Shown: positions 38,773-54,973, counted from the stretch's first letter. The stretch: 64,000 nt of DNA from Scylla paramamosain (GCF_035594125.1 NC_087151.1:18417501-18481500), one strand, 5' to 3'. Numbers and translations are program-made. Notes: generated from the letters alone by a model not told the origin.

Positions 38773-38907
38773 TCAGCCCCTGCAGGCTCCACACTGAATA
38801 AAAGGGTCACACCTGTCAGTACAGCAGTCATGTGAACCTTTATAACTTGTCTCACAGTACTTGCACACAACCAAAATATATAAATGACCACATATTTTAC
38901 ACTTCCC
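38773..38907 (-). CDS. Cys-rich short ORF, left arm
   Basis: Minus-strand frame with paired cysteines: GKCKICGH, VVCKYCETSYKGSHDCC, DRCD, QCGACRG and a stop. The CxxC, CxxC, HxCC, C and CxxC spacing looks like a zinc-binding module. A weak acceptor-like CTGAG precedes it, so it would be a terminal exon or a chance ORF. It is upstream of exon X in the same orientation. Confidence 0.25.
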   Translation of the reverse strand, partial: GKCKICGHLYILVVCKYCETSYKGSHDCCTDRCDPFIQCGACRG

Positions 38908-38983
38908 TCAGCTTGTTAAGTGTGGTTCAACAGCCCCCACAACAAATGATGTGTCTCATTGTAGCAACAGCATGTCTTTATCA

Positions 38984-38987
<4 letters not shown>

Positions 38988-39031
<44 letters not shown>
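38988..39031. repeat. (CA)n microsatellite
   Basis: Pure CA of about 44 bp; 54 bp of GT at the mirror locus 48703-48756. Confidence 0.96.
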
Positions 39032-39660
<629 letters not shown>

Positions 39661-39676
39661 ACGTGCTTTTAAAATC

Positions 39677-40759
39677 ATGTCCTCTGTTGCAGGTCGTTTA
39701 ACAATGAGCGCTGAACAGCGAACAAACTTGAAGTTTTTGGTGCAGTTGGGGAAAACGCCGTCAGAAGCACTGGGTATGCTGCAAAAAGTGTACGGGGATG
39801 AGACAATGTCACGCTCACGTGTTTTTGAGTGGTGCAAGAGGTTCAAAGAGGGCCGGGAGGACGTGGAAGATGACCCCAGGAGTGGAAGACCCTCAACGAG
39901 CAGGAATGAGGCCAATGTTGAGCGTGTCAAGCAGATGGTGCGTGACGATCGTCGGTTGACTGTTCGAAAGATCGCAGATGAGCTTGGCATGAACCACAAC
40001 AGCGTGTGGAAGATTATCACTGAAGATCTGGGCATGCGGAAAGTCTGTGCGAAGATGGTGCCGAGACTCCTGAACGATGACCAGAAGGGACGACGCATGC
40101 AGGTGTGTCAGGACATCCTCGAGCGTCTGGAAACTGAACCAGACTTGCTCAGGAGAGTCATCACCGGCGATGAGTCCTGGGTATTTGAGTACGACCCGGA
40201 GACCAAACGCCAGAGCCTTCAATGGAAGAGTCCGGCGTCGCCACGGCCGAAGAAAGCAAGGCAGTCCAGGTCCAGCTTCAAGGTCATGTTAATCGCTTTC
40301 TTCGATGTGAGGGGCATCGTCCACTGCGAGTTCTTGCCACAGGGCCAGACAGTCAACCAACATGTGTACAAAGAAGTACTGCGGCGTCTGCTTCGTGCAG
40401 TGCGCGAGAAGAGGCGGGAGTTGTGGCAGGGCAACTCGTGGCTGCTTCACCACGACAATGCGCCTGCTCACAATGCCCTGAGCATCAGAGAGTTCTTGGC
40501 CAAGAAGAACATCGCCGTGCTGGAGCAACCGCCCTACTCACCTGACCTCGCTCCGTGCGACTTCTTCCTCTTCCCCAAGCTCAAGGAGGTCATGAAGGGG
40601 ACCCGTTTTGATGATGCGGACGACATCAAAAAGGCCGTGACGACGGAGCTGAGGAGCATCCCGCAAGAATCCTTCCAGCAGTGCATGCAAGCCTGGCAGA
40701 GAAGGATGGACAAGTGCATGCGGTGCCAGGGGGATTACTTCGAAGGAGATAACCTATAG
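39677..40759 (+). CDS. Mariner transposase, intact (left arm)
   Basis: 360 residues, about the usual mariner length. Residues 10-130 form the paired helix-turn-helix DNA-binding region (for example [26 protein letters not shown]). The DD34D catalytic triad is D165 (ITGDESW), D260 (HHDNAPAH) and D295 ([10 protein letters not shown]), with exactly 34 residues between the last two. It would cut and paste the element into TA sites. The ORF is much more GC-rich than the AT-rich flanks. An AATAAA signal lies at 40778. The 3' terminal repeat (inverted CGAAGTGTGTCATTAAAG) ends at the TA array at 40825, but no matching 5' terminal repeat is visible. A second start codon lies at residue 10. Confidence 0.95.
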   Translation: MSSVAGRLTMSAEQRTNLKFLVQLGKTPSEALGMLQKVYGDETMSRSRVFEWCKRFKEGREDVEDDPRSGRPSTSRNEANVERVKQMVRDDRRLTVRKIADELGMNHNSVWKIITEDLGMRKVCAKMVPRLLNDDQKGRRMQVCQDILERLETEPDLLRRVITGDESWVFEYDPETKRQSLQWKSPASPRPKKARQSRSSFKVMLIAFFDVRGIVHCEFLPQGQTVNQHVYKEVLRRLLRAVREKRRELWQGNSWLLHHDNAPAHNALSIREFLAKKNIAVLEQPPYSPDLAPCDFFLFPKLKEVMKGTRFDDADDIKKAVTTELRSIPQESFQQCMQAWQRRMDKCMRCQGDYFEGDNL

Positions 40760-40824
40760 TTTGTAGCCTGGATGTGAAATAAAACTTGTGTGGCACCAGT
40801 CCTGGAACTTTAATGACACACTTC

Positions 40825-41134
<310 letters not shown>

Positions 41135-44100
41135 ATGAGTGTTTTTTGAGCTTGTTACCTATAAAAAACACGAAAATTGATGCAAAGCACTCTATAATGG
41201 GAAAGAAAAGGACATTGCAAGAAAAGTGTATAATGAGTGTTTTATAGTTCAAAAGAACCACAAGGCAAAAAATGCAAAAACTAGTGTATATGAAGAAATT
41301 TCGTAGATACCAAAATGCTGAAACTCATGAACAACACTCTTAATTGAGAAACAGAACAATCTTACTAAATGTGTGTATTTTGAGTGCTTTTCACATTCTT
41401 AGTTACCAAAACCCCAAATTGCATGCGAAACCAGCTTAATGTGGGAAAAAAATGACATTACCAGAAAAAAAATGTCTTTTGAGTGTTTTTGAGCGTGTTA
41501 GGCAATAAAGCACTAAAAAGGGGGGCAATCACATTACATTGGAATAAAACCAATTTTTAATAAGAACTTGCCTTTAAGTCTTTTTGAGCTCCTTATATAC
41601 CAAAACACTAAAACGCATGCAAAATACACTTTATGGTGAAACAGAATAACATTACCAAAAACTTGTGTTTTTAGTGTTTTTGATCATGTTACCAATAAAA
41701 ACGCTTAAATGACATTATCAGAAAAACGTCTTTTAAGTGTTTTTGAGCGTGATATGCAACAAAGCACTAAAAACCAGAAAAATCACATAATTTGGGAATA
41801 AAACCAACTTTTACGAAGAACTTGCCTTTAAGTGTTTTTTTTAACTCCTTACATACCAAAACGCTAAAACGCATGTAAAACACCCTTTATGGAGAAACAG
41901 AATAACTACCAAAAATATGTATTTTGAGTGTTTTTGATCATGTTACTTACGAGTATAAAAACGCTTAAATACATGTAAAGAACCCTATGTTTCTGTAAGA
42001 AAAGGACATTAAGAAAATCGTGTATTATGAGTGTTTTTAAGTTCCTTAAGTACTAAAAAGCTAAAACACACAAATAACACTTTATAGAGAGAAAAAAAAA
42101 TTGTTATTCATCTTCATAGGTACCAAAATTCTGGAAAAATTCAGGGAAATTTTGAAAAAGAAATTCATTATAAAAAAATAATTTTAACTTTCTTCCGGAG
42201 TTATGTACCAAACCCTGAACTGCATGCAAAGCCACCTATATGGAGAAATTACTCGACTTTACCAGAAACCTGTCTTTTGAGTGTTTGTTTTTTTCAGCAA
42301 TTTCAACAATATTATTGAAAACGTGTCTTTTCAGTGATTTACGTAGAAAAACGCTAAAACGGATGCAAACCAACCAATATGAAGAAATAGAATAACATTA
42401 CCAAAAAGATATATTTTGATGTGTTTTTGAGCTTGTCACCTACAAAAAAATGCGAAAATGGATGAAACACACTCTATATTAGGAAAGAAAAGGACATTAC
42501 GAGAAACGTGTATAATGAGTGTTTTATAGTTTCACAAGAACCACAAGGCAAAAAACTCAAAAACTCGTGTACATAAACAAGTTTCTTACATACCAAAATG
42601 CTGAATCTCATGAATAACCCTTTTAATTAAGAAACAGAACAACCTTACTAAATGCCTGTATTTTGAGTGTTTTTCACATTCTTAGTTACCAAAACCCCAA
42701 ATTTCATGCGAAACTAGCTTTATGTGGGAAAAAAATATTACCAGAAAATGTCTTTCGAGTGTTTTTGAGCGTGTTAGGCAATAAACCACTAAAAAGCAGG
42801 GCAATCACATTACATGGGAATAAAACCAACTTTTACCAAGAACTTGCCTTTAGGTGTTTTTGAGCTCATTACATACCAAAACGCTAAAACCCATGCAAAA
42901 CACCTTTTATGGAGAAACAGAATAACATTACCAAAAATATGTATTTTGAGTGTTTTTGATCATGTTATCTATAAAAACGCTTAAATACATGCAAAGAACC
43001 TTATGTTTGGGAAACGAAAGGACATTACGAGAAATATGTATTATGAGTGTTTTTTTAGTTCCTTAAGTAACAAAAAGCTAAAACCCACAAATAACACTCA
43101 TTATTTAGAAAAATAAATAAATAAAAATAAAAAAATAGGTTTTTTTTTTTTTTGTTATTCATCTTCATAGGTACCGAGATGCCAAAATTCTGGGAAAATT
43201 CCGGGCTATTATATGATAAAAGAAAATTATCAAAAAAGTAAATTTTAGCTTTTTTTTCGGACTGTTATATACCAAACCCTAAAGTGCATGCAAAGCCTCC
43301 TATATGAGGAAATTAAACGACCTTAAAAGAAATCTGTCTTTTGAGTGTTTTTCAGAATGTTAGGCACCAAAACGATAAATAAATAAGGAACTCACTCTAT
43401 ATGGGAATCCAAACAAAACTACTGAAAACGTGTCTTCTCAGTGTTTTACGTAGAAAAAAACGATAAACGGATGCAAACAAACCAATAAAAAAAAAAAATA
43501 GAAAAACATTACCAAAAAGGTATATTTTGAGTGTTTTTGAGCTTGTTACCTACAAAAAACGCGAAAATTGATGCAAAGCACTCTATTAGGAAATAAAAGG
43601 ACATTGCAAGAAAAGTATATAATGAGTGTTTTATAGTTCAAAAGAGTGGGTTTTAGGTTTTTGGTACTTAAACTTAAAAACACTCATAATATACGCTTCT
43701 CGTAATGTCCTTTTGTTTCCCAAACATAAGGTTCTTTGCATGTATTTAAGCGTTTTTATAGGTAACATGATCAAAAATACTCAAAATACATGTTTTTGGT
43801 AGTTTTATTCTGTTTCACCATAAAGTGTAATTTGCATGCGTTTTAGTGTTTTGGTATATAAGGAGCTCAAAAAGACTTAAAGACAAGTTCTTATTAAAAA
43901 TTGGTTTTATTCAAATGTAATGCGATTGCCCTGCTTTTTAGTGCTTTATTGCCTATCAGGCTCAAAAACACTCAAAAGACTTTTTTCTGGTAATGTCATT
44001 TTTTTCTCACATAAAGCTGGTTTCGCATGCAATTTGAGGTTTTGGTAACTAAGTATGTGAAAAGCTCTCAAAATACACGCATTTAGTAAGGTTGTTCTGT

Positions 44101-46490
44101 TTCTCAATTAGGAATGTTATTCATGAGTTTCAGCATTTTGGTATCTAGGAAACTTCTCCATATCCTCAAGTTTTTGCGTTTTTTGCCTTTTGGTTCTTTT
44201 GAACTATAAAACACTCATTATATACTTTTCTTGCAATGTCCTTTTATTTCCTAATATAGAGTGCTTTGTGTGAAAACACTCAAAAGACAGATTTCTTTTA
44301 AGGTCGTTTAATTTCCTCATATAGGAGGCTTTGCATGTACTTTAGGGTTTGGTATATAACAGTCCGAAAAAAAAGCTAAAATTTACTTTTTTGATAATTT
44401 TCTTTTATCATATAATAGCCCGGAATTTTCCCAGAATTTTGGCATCTCGGTACCTATGAAGATGAATAACAAAAAAAAAAAAACCTATTTTTTTATTTTT
44501 ATTTATTTATTTTTCTAAATAATGAGTGTTATTTGTGGGTTTTAGCTTTTTGTTACTTAAGGAACTAAAAAAACACTCATAATACATATTTCTCGTAATG
44601 TCCTTTCGTTTCCCAAACATAAGGTTCTTTGCATGTATTTAAGCGTTTTTATAGATAACATGATCAAAAACACTCAAAATACATATTTTTGGTAATGTTA
44701 TTCTGTTTCTCCATAAAAGGTGTTTTGCATGGGTTTTAGCGTTTTGGTATGTAATGAGCTCAAAAACACCTAAAGGCAAGTTCTTGGTAAAAGTTGGTTT
44801 TATTCCCATGTAATGTGATTGCCCTGCTTTTTAGTGGTTTATTGCCTAACACGCTCAAAAACACTCGAAAGACATTTTCTGGTAATATTTTTTTCCCACA
44901 TAAAGCTAGTTTCGCATGAAATTTGGGGTTTTGGTAACTAAGAATGTGAAAAACACTCAAAATACAGGCATTTAGTAAGGTTGTTCTGTTTCTTAATTAA
45001 AAGGGTTATTCATGAGATTCAGCATTTTGGTATGTAAGAAACTTGTTTATGTACACGAGTTTTTGAGTTTTTTGCCTTGTGGTTCTTGTGAAACTATAAA
45101 ACACTCATTATACACGTTTCTCGTAATGTCCTTTTCTTTCCTAATATAGAGTGTGTTTCATCCATTTTCGCATTTTTTTGTAGGTGACAAGCTCAAAAAC
45201 ACATCAAAATATATCTTTTTGGTAATGTTATTCTATTTCTTCATATTGGTTGGTTTGCATCCGTTTTAGCGTTTTTCTACGTAAATCACTGAAAAGACAC
45301 GTTTTCAATAATATTGTTGAAATTGCTGAAAAAAACAAACACTCAAAAGACAGGTTTCTGGTAAAGTCGAGTAATTTCTCCATATAGGTGGCTTTGCATG
45401 CAGTTCAGGGTTTGGTACATAACTCCGGAAGAAAGTTAAAATTATTTTTTTATAATGAATTTCTTTTTCAAAATTTCCCTGAATTTTTCCAGAATTTTGG
45501 TACCTATGAAGATGAATAACAATTTTTTTTTCTCTCTATAAAGTGTTATTTGTGTGTTTTAGCTTTTTAGTACTTAAGGAACTTAAAAACACTCATAATA
45601 CACGATTTTCTTAATGTCCTTTTCTTACAGAAACATAGGGTTCTTTACATGTATTTAAGCGTTTTTATACTCGTAAGTAACATGATCAAAAACACTCAAA
45701 ATACATATTTTTGGTAGTTATTCTGTTTCTCCATAAAGGGTGTTTTACATGCGTTTTAGCGTTTTGGTATGTAAGGAGTTAAAAAAAACACTTAAAGGCA
45801 AGTTCTTCGTAAAAGTTGGTTTTATTCCCAAATTATGTGATTTTTCTGGTTTTTAGTGCTTTGTTGCATATCACGCTCAAAAACACTTAAAAGACGTTTT
45901 TCTGATAATGTCATTTAAGCGTTTTTATTGGTAACATGATCAAAAACACTAAAAACACAAGTTTTTGGTAATGTTATTCTGTTTCACCATAAAGTGTATT
46001 TTGCATGCGTTTTAGTGTTTTGGTATATAAGGAGCTCAAAAAGACTTAAAGGCAAGTTCTTATTAAAAATTGGTTTTATTCCAATGTAATGTGATTGCCC
46101 CCCTTTTTAGTGCTTTATTGCCTAACACGCTCAAAAACACTCAAAAGACATTTTTTTTCTGGTAATGTCATTTTTTTCCCACATTAAGCTGGTTTCGCAT
46201 GCAATTTGGGGTTTTGGTAACTAAGAATGTGAAAAGCACTCAAAATACACACATTTAGTAAGATTGTTCTGTTTCTCAATTAAGAGTGTTGTTCATGAGT
46301 TTCAGCATTTTGGTATCTACGAAATTTCTTCATATACACTAGTTTTTGCATTTTTTGCCTTGTGGTTCTTTTGAACTATAAAACACTCATTATACACTTT
46401 TCTTGCAATGTCCTTTTCTTTCCCATTATAGAGTGCTTTGCATCAATTTTCGTGTTTTTTATAGGTAACAAGCTCAAAAAACACTCATTG
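41135..46490. repeat. AT-rich satellite array at the palindrome centre
   Basis: Same monomer family as 11643-15981. Left half 41135-43345 and right half 44277-46490 are close inverted copies (coordinate sums near 87625). The 931-bp middle contains a forward block to about 43643 and a reversed block after it, so the turn is itself asymmetric. Open frames such as 42663-42863 and its mirror are non-coding by composition. No TIR or transposase is present. Confidence 0.88.
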
Positions 46491-46642
46491 TTATCGGTGG
46501 TATAGGAATTTTAGATTTATAAATTTATCAGTTATTGGTTATTGGGCAATAAATTTATTGCCAATTATCAGTCATCACTGATAAGGTTATTGTTACCGAT
46601 TTATCAGTTATCATGATCAATTTTTTTCGTCATCACAACCAG

Positions 46643-46840
<198 letters not shown>

Positions 46841-46905
46841 GAAGTGTGTCATTAAAGTTCCAGGACTGGTGCCACACAAGTTTTATTTCACATCCAGGCT
46901 ACAAA

Positions 46906-47988
46906 CTATAGGTTATCTCCTTCGAAGTAATCCCCCTGGCACCGCATGCACTTGTCCATCCTTCTCTGCCAGGCTTGCATGCACTGCTGGAAGGATTCTT
47001 GCGGGATGCTCCTCAGCTCCGTCGTCACGGCCTTTTTGATGTCGTCCGCATCATCAAAACGGGTCCCCTTCATGACCTCCTTGAGCTTGGGGAAGAGGAA
47101 GAAGTCGCACGGAGCGAGGTCAGGTGAGTAGGGCGGTTGCTCCAGCACGGCGATGTTCTTCTTGGCCAAGAACTCTCTGATGCTCAGGGCATTGTGAGCA
47201 GGCGCATTGTCGTGGTGAAGCAGCCACGAGTTGCCCTGCCACAACTCCCGCCTCTTCTCGCGCACTGCACGAAGCAGACGCCGCAGTACTTCTTTGTACA
47301 CATGTTGGTTGACTGTCTGGCCCTGTGGCAAGAACTCGCAGTGGACGATGCCCCTCACATCGAAGAAAGCGATTAACATGACCTTGAAGCTGGACCTGGA
47401 CTGCCTTGCTTTCTTCGGCCGTGGCGACGCCGGACTCTTCCATTGAAGGCTCTGGCGTTTGGTCTCCGGGTCGTACTCAAATACCCAGGACTCATCGCCG
47501 GTGATGACTCTCCTGAGCAAGTCTGGTTCAGTTTCCAGACGCTCGAGGATGTCCTGACACACCTGCATGCGTCGTCCCTTCTGGTCATCGTTCAGGAGTC
47601 TCGGCACCATCTTCGCACAGACTTTCCGCATGCCCAGATCTTCAGTGATAATCTTCCACACGCTGTTGTGGTTCATGCCAAGCTCATCTGCGATCTTTCG
47701 AACAGTCAACCGACGATCGTCACGCACCATCTGCTTGACACGCTCAACATTGGCCTCATTCCTGCTCGTTGAGGGTCTTCCACTCCTGGGGTCATCTTCC
47801 ACGTCCTCCCGGCCCTCTTTGAACCTCTTGCACCACTCAAAAACACGTGAGCGTGACATTGTCTCATCCCCGTACACTTTTTGCAGCATACCCAGTGCTT
47901 CTGACGGCGTTTTCCCCAACTGCACCAAAAACTTCAAGTTTGTTCGCTGTTCAGCGCTCATTGTTAAACGACCTGCAACAGAGGACAT
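46906..47988 (-). CDS. Mariner transposase, intact (right arm)
   Basis: Protein identical over all 360 residues to the left-arm copy, with the full DD34D triad. Flanks (3' terminal repeat next to TA array, antisense tail upstream) mirror the other copy, so it came with the palindrome and not by separate transposition. Confidence 0.95.
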   Translation of the reverse strand: MSSVAGRLTMSAEQRTNLKFLVQLGKTPSEALGMLQKVYGDETMSRSRVFEWCKRFKEGREDVEDDPRSGRPSTSRNEANVERVKQMVRDDRRLTVRKIADELGMNHNSVWKIITEDLGMRKVCAKMVPRLLNDDQKGRRMQVCQDILERLETEPDLLRRVITGDESWVFEYDPETKRQSLQWKSPASPRPKKARQSRSSFKVMLIAFFDVRGIVHCEFLPQGQTVNQHVYKEVLRRLLRAVREKRRELWQGNSWLLHHDNAPAHNALSIREFLAKKNIAVLEQPPYSPDLAPCDFFLFPKLKEVMKGTRFDDADDIKKAVTTELRSIPQESFQQCMQAWQRRMDKCMRCQGDYFEGDNL

Positions 47989-48004
47989 GATTTTAAAAGC
48001 ACGT

Positions 48005-48341
<337 letters not shown>

Positions 48342-48699
48342 CACTTTCAAATTTATCAACATTTATTTAGTTCTTGAAGTAATCATATTCATTTCTCTAG
48401 TGCTACTTCCAAGTTTCTCTCACTCTATCACTTTATTCTACGACCACCCATCTTTGTTTCTTTATCCTCTTGTCCCATTTCCAACATATGCTATTTCTTA
48501 GCTCCATTTATCAATCTTGACTCCGTCATATTCATGTTAATAATCAGATTGGCTCCATTATATTCAGAATTTTCTGATAATTCTCCACTTTTCATTTTGC
48601 ATGATTATCTTCATGACTGTAGCATCATTTACAGACATATATTTTCTTTGGTCATTTAGCATATAATTTACATAAAATGATATACAAAATTAGAGCTAG

Positions 48700-48702
<3 letters not shown>

Positions 48703-48756
<54 letters not shown>
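48703..48756. repeat. (GT)n microsatellite
   Basis: Pure GT of 54 bp. Confidence 0.96.
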
Positions 48757-48759
<3 letters not shown>

Positions 48760-48835
48760 TGATAAAGACATGCTGTTGCTACAATGAGACACATCATTTG
48801 TTGTGGGGGCTGTTGAACCACACTTAACAAGCTGA

Positions 48836-48970
48836 GGGAAGTGTAAAATATGTGGTCATTTATATATTTTGGTTGTGTGCAAGTACTGTGAGACAAGTTA
48901 TAAAGGTTCACATGACTGCTGTACTGACAGGTGTGACCCTTTTATTCAGTGTGGAGCCTGCAGGGGCTGA
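48836..48970 (+). CDS. Cys-rich short ORF, right arm
   Basis: Mirror of 38773-38907 with the same 44 residues and stop. An alternative reading uses the ACAG/GTGTGA donor at about 48931, which would make it an internal exon of the gene containing exon X. Confidence 0.25.
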   Translation, partial: GKCKICGHLYILVVCKYCETSYKGSHDCCTDRCDPFIQCGACRG

Positions 48971-49299
48971 CAGATGATATGGAGTCACTATAACAGCAGT
49001 TTTGTTTTGTATCTGATTAAATTTTTAAGGATGCTAATGAAGGTCAGTATTGACTTTTTTTTAAGGAGGCAAGATAAAAGATATTTTGTAGCTTTATTCA
49101 TCCATATACAGTATGTACAGTATTAGTAACAAGGGGAACCCACCAACCTCCTTGTAATCTCCTAAATTTCATTTTCATCTTCCTTTTTCCATTCTCCCTT
49201 TATTGCATATTTTCAGAAGTTCTTAATATATCCTTACCCACTGTCTTTTTTCTCTTCACCTCCCCTTCCCTTCTGTTCCATTCCCTGGTGATGGCACAG

Positions 49300-49429
49300 A
49301 ATTATCAACAACAAGCTTTTGACGGCTGAGGATGAAGCCCGAATCAACCAGGTACAGGCCAGGTCATTAGCAGCAGGCATGGCCGCCGTGCCCCGCCAAG
49401 CCCGGGTGTTGAACCTGAGACCAAGCCAG
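49300..49429 (+). CDS. Host exon X, right-arm copy
   Basis: Acceptor GGCACAG after a strong pyrimidine tract (49240-49290), 43 open codons, donor CAG/GTAGGT. It has no stop in the exon frame, while the other two frames are closed by early stops. It belongs upstream of exons Y and Z on the same strand. Confidence 0.6.
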
Positions 49430-50340
49430 GTAGGTGTGTGGCCTGTACACCTAGCCACTTGTACTTCTTGTGCTTCACTTCCTATGCTGTCACATGAAAC
49501 ATATTTATTCCTTGTTTTCACAATGTTTCACTCTTAATTTTTGTACTTGTGTTGTGCTATGTATGTATGGCAGCATGTCCTCAAAACACTAAGCAACATA
49601 AGAGGGAAGGAAATGAGGTGGTGATTTATTATTTCTCTTATATGACAATAAAAAAGTTGTCAAAGGCATGTCAAGTTTGTGTGCAGGATTCTGCATTTGA
49701 GTGTTGAAGCATGTGTAAATTCACTTGATAAGTATTTAGCTTTTTAAATTGATGTTTGGATGATAATGTGAAGGTTAACATGGCATTGTACTAATCTCCT
49801 AAAAAAGGCTGGGAACCATTTGTTCATAATGTGTGTAGGAGCCTCAACGTATCAGGTGTTTAAGCTTTTAGATTGTGATTTGATAGGAGGAATTATGTTA
49901 AGAAGGTCACATGACCTTGGTTGTCCATGTTGTATAGAATGTTTTCCAATTAAATTTCTTTCAGTCTCCCTATCATTTTTACAGAGATGTAGTTTAGATA
50001 TTTGATTCCAAAGTCAGTTAAGTTTTTCTATTTTCATTCCTGATCAACTCTGTGCTCTTTCATAAGAGGCATTGATCTGTGCCTTTTCATAGAAGCATGG
50101 TCCATGACCTAGTGACATGCAAGGTTTATTGAAGGGACCTGAAAAAGAACCATATTACAGTGATGAAATTATTCCTTTGAAAGTATTGATGGCTGATCTC
50201 TTTCTATAGGTGAGGGTTAGTGTTCTCTACTGTACCAAATACTGAACTGTCTTTTGTACTATTTCTCCATCTGTATCCTACCCAGTAATGGTAATAGACT
50301 GAGGAACCTTTGTTAATTTTTACTAAGTATTGTCCTGCAG
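49430..50340 (+). other. Host-gene intron between X and Y, right arm
   Basis: No exon could be defended, although the phase mismatch between X and Y requires one or an alternative splice site. Confidence 0.45.
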
Positions 50341-50497
50341 CATTGATTTGTTTAGGAGTTGGGTATCTGAGAATGAGTGGTTATTGGCACCAAGTGCAGC
50401 TCAGTTGTGGGTAACTCCAGTTGTTGGGAGCATTCCATGGTACACAGATGGTGGGATAGTCTTGCCTTGGACTCTTGCAAATGTGTACTATGTCCCA
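50341..50497 (+). CDS. Host exon Y, copy 4
   Basis: 157 bases after a TCCTGCAG acceptor, with a CCA/GTGAGT donor. 52 full codons: IDLFRSWVSENEWLLAPS and then WYTDGG, ANVYYVP. It ends in phase 0, matching exon Z. Confidence 0.62.
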
Positions 50498-51093
50498 GTG
50501 AGTTTTGTTTTTATTTGACATGAATCCCAAGTTTATTTAGGCATTTCAGGGACTTATTGTGGGTGATGGAGATCTCCACAGCACTCTTCTCTTGGTGGGT
50601 GGGTAGCTGTTGAAAAATTCATATGAATAGAGATGTCAGATGTAGGTAAAATAGAGAAATGTTGATTTGATTGTGAACTAAATCCCACAACTTATATTAT
50701 CTTTGATAAGAAAGGTTTCGTTTAAACCATGAAAATTGGATAAATGAAGCTAAGCATTATTTTACTGCAACAAGAAGGCACACAAAGTGAAGGAGATTGC
50801 ATACTTGTCTTTAGTTTGTTGTCCCTATGATGGGGAACTTGTATCATTGTTAAAAGCTTAAAACCTGTAAAATAGCATGGATCCATCTGAATCTTTATTC
50901 AGTCAAAAGTTTATATGATGTGTAGACTATTCAAGCTCTCCAGCCTGGAGCCTGGAGCCTGCTTGTTGTAGAGTTGTCCTATGTTCTGTAGATTTGCTTG
51001 ATATTATAAACAATTATGGTAAAATTTTTGTATACAATTTTGTTCTTTATTTCTGTCAGTATCAGATTCAGTATTTTCTCCATCTTATGGCAG

Positions 51094-51243
51094 CATATAT
51101 TTTCAACACAGAGTGAGGGCAGTGTCATTCCTCCTGTCCACTACCCCAACTTCTACTCCCAACACTACCACAGCAATGAGCGGTCTGGTGTGGTGGCTGA
51201 GGATTCTTTTGAAGAGGACAATGCTTCTGCTTCATCTGAGCAG
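51094..51243 (+). CDS. Host exon Z, copy 4
   Basis: 50 codons, phase 0 to 0, CAG acceptor, CAG/GTCAGA donor. The His/Tyr-rich and acidic Ser-rich parts match copy 2. The acceptor context differs (TTATGGCAG here, TTAGGGCAG at 16938). Confidence 0.62.
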
Positions 51244-51598
51244 GTCAGAAGGTGGATACCAGCAGTACTAGTAGCAGACTGGTGTTACCTTGATGCTACT
51301 GCTACATTGCATTATTTGCATAGTTTTTTCAGTTGTCATGGACTTTGTGTAATATGTATAAAAGTATATGAAGCTCAAGAAACTTGTTGATAAGGTTTAT
51401 GTTCAGCATACAAATTGTAGGATGCAAAGACAAGGATTGAAATATCATTGCCACAATTCCTGACAAAGCATTTGGTGCCACAGAATATTCAGCAATGTAA
51501 TGTTTGTTTGGCAAACAAACCAGTTTCCCTGAATGATAGCTTTATTTCTGCAGGTTAATACAGTCTCTCTATGGGGGAGAGTTTGGAGACAAAGCCAA

Positions 51599-51618
51599 GC
51601 ATATATATATATATATAT
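51599..51618. repeat. (TA)n, contracted
   Basis: Only 20 bp at the locus that carries 128 and 190 bp in the other copies. Confidence 0.9.
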
Positions 51619-51874
51619 GGTTTGTGAGCCAAGCATACTGATCATTACACTATCATGTGTAGTTTTAATATGTAATTTAGATCAAGGACAGTGCAGTGAG
51701 AGAGGAAAAATTATTCACTAGATTTTTTCAGAGAAGTTTTATGACATAAAGGATTAATTGAACGATCAGTATATATATTGGCCCACTAGCTGCATCTCTT
51801 TAACACAGAAAGCTTTCACTAATTATCTTGGCCCAATTCATTAAGTGCATCGCTGTTGTGGGAGGGAAGATATG

Positions 51875-52535
<661 letters not shown>

Positions 52536-52789
52536 GATATATGCTATCTCTTATTTGTTGTGGATGTATTCCATTCTATTGGCATAGAATGATAGGAAAA
52601 TGGCATCAAGGAAGTAGGAATGCCACCAAACTAAGGAAATAGAGAAGTCAAAATTTAGTCATTGCTCTGTTTTGTGAATTGGTAGATATTGTGCCTGGTG
52701 GCTCCACTTCACCATTCCTCAAATCAGGGCGGTCAAGTTCTCAACTTAAGCCAAAAGTATTCTAAAAACGTAGCTTAAGAAAAATATGT

Positions 52790-53095
52790 ATTTAGTACAG
52801 TCCATGTAATGAAAAGGAACTAATCATGATTAAACAAAGAACTCTATGTTCTCCTTTATGAAAGAGTGAGAAATTAATATATTATAAATATGGGAGGTAT
52901 ATATATTACAGTCCCTGTATTGAAGGGGAACTCATCATGATTGAATGGATAACTATGTTCTCTTTTATGAAAGAGTGAGAAATTCATATATTATAAATAT
53001 GGGAGGTATATATATTACAGTCCCTGTATTGAAGGGAAACTCATCATGATTAAATGGATACCTATGTTCTCTTTTATGAAAGAGTGAGAAATTAA
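52790..53095. repeat. 109-bp tandem repeat, three units
   Basis: One unit fewer than in the other two copies. Confidence 0.88.
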
Positions 53096-53761
53096 TTATG
53101 AGCAAAACAAAGTTTACTATGGAGGTTGTTGTTTCGTTTTGAGGGGCCTGGCTCAGTCTGACCATAACCCTATTCAATCGCTAATATCTCCAGAACTATG
53201 TGGCTGATCGTAACAAAATTAGCATCATATGATAGCACACCTCTATCAATTTTATATGATATAGCTTTCATCTCTTCTATTGGGTGAAGTTAACTTGCTA
53301 AAAGTAGAAGGGTGTCAGAAATGGGATTTCTCAAAAACTACTCAACCAGTTTTAATGAAACTTAAGAGGTGTCATGTTATAATTTTAATAAAATTCCTTA
53401 CGTCAACTTTGAAGTAGCACTGTACATGCACAAAGTCAAAATTACAACTTTTTAAGTAATTAACTGATCAAGCTCAAATTTTTGTTGGTAATAAGAGTAA
53501 TACAAGTTATAATGAAAAATCATATGAAATTTGCAATACTACTGTGCATATGCAAAATACAATACAAAACTTTTTGTAAAGTGACCATCAGTTTTCTGCA
53601 ATTTTCACCAATTTTCTTTTGCCTCAATGAGAGCGGATAGATACCACTGAACACAAAATGAAATTTCCTATCAAGTGGTATATAGCACAACCACTGGGCT
53701 CTTGCAGAGTTTTGAGCTAGAGTGATTTGAATATTAGGCAAGTGTGGGGTGCCTGAAGTTG

Positions 53762-53898
<137 letters not shown>

Positions 53899-54973
53899 AA
53901 ATACCCCTTCCACTGATGCATTACTGACATCTTTGCTCGTTAATTGCCTTCCAAGGCATTTTACTGGTATATTATAACTTTTCTTCATTAAATTGTGTAA
54001 CATTTGCTGTCTTAGATATAATTTTCTATCTGTACAACATCACCTCTCCTCTAGTAAACCTCATCTTTATTTATGATATGCATGTACAGTATTATGAATA
54101 AAATAATAAAAAATAATTAGGTAAAAACCAACTTAAAATTTACTTGATGGGTCCTGTTGATGATGCTCATCAAGGCTAGTATCTTCTGGTATCAACCCTA
54201 AGTCTCGAGACCCCCCCTCAACTTTTTCTTCATTAATTTCTGCAACATTCACAGTCTTAGATCTAGTTTTCAATTTCTAGAACACAATCTCTCCTCTACT
54301 AAACCTTATCTTCTTTTCCTCACTGAAACATAGGTGTCTGAGGCAACTTACAATAGCCCCTTTTCTGTTCCCTCCTACTTTCTTTATTCTCATTTTCAAT
54401 CCAAAGCTGAATGTTGCGTTTATGTGCGCAATGACTTAACCTGCTGTTGTGCCCACACTCTTGAATATTCCGAGTTTTTCACCATCTGGCTACTATTACA
54501 GAGTCACTCTCGAACTAAATTTATCTGTGCTGTATACCTCTCACCTAACTCCTCAGACTATAAGAAATTCTTTGACTACTTAACCTCCAAAGTGGAGCAC
54601 ATTCTGACTCACTTCCCTTTTGCAGAGACCTCCATTCTTGGAGACTTCAATGTTCACCACCAGCTTTGGGTTTCCTCTCCCTTCACTGACCATCATGGTG
54701 AACTAGCCTTCAACTTTGCTATCCTCCAATTGGTGCAACACCCTGCTCATATCCTTGACCGTTTTAGAGATGCATACTAATCAGTCACTTCCTACACTCA
54801 TACCTTATATTACTTCCCCCCTGATCTTACAAAACTAACCCTACAAAACTTTATCATCTTTCCTGTACTTTATTTTTAAACACATCTATATGATTTCAGT
54901 CTCATATATGTATCAATTTATATCACCTAACCCTATGTGTCATCCCATCCATCTTCATACTCAACTTTATAAC

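Noticed and set aside
42663..42863. 66-codon frames in the satellite, present in both halves
   Set aside because: They follow monomer composition, are mirrored with the array, and show no domain or start context.
50158..50207. Small exon between TTACAG and GTGAGG that might fix the X to Y phase mismatch
   Set aside because: All three frames contain a stop in the segment, including TAG at the donor.
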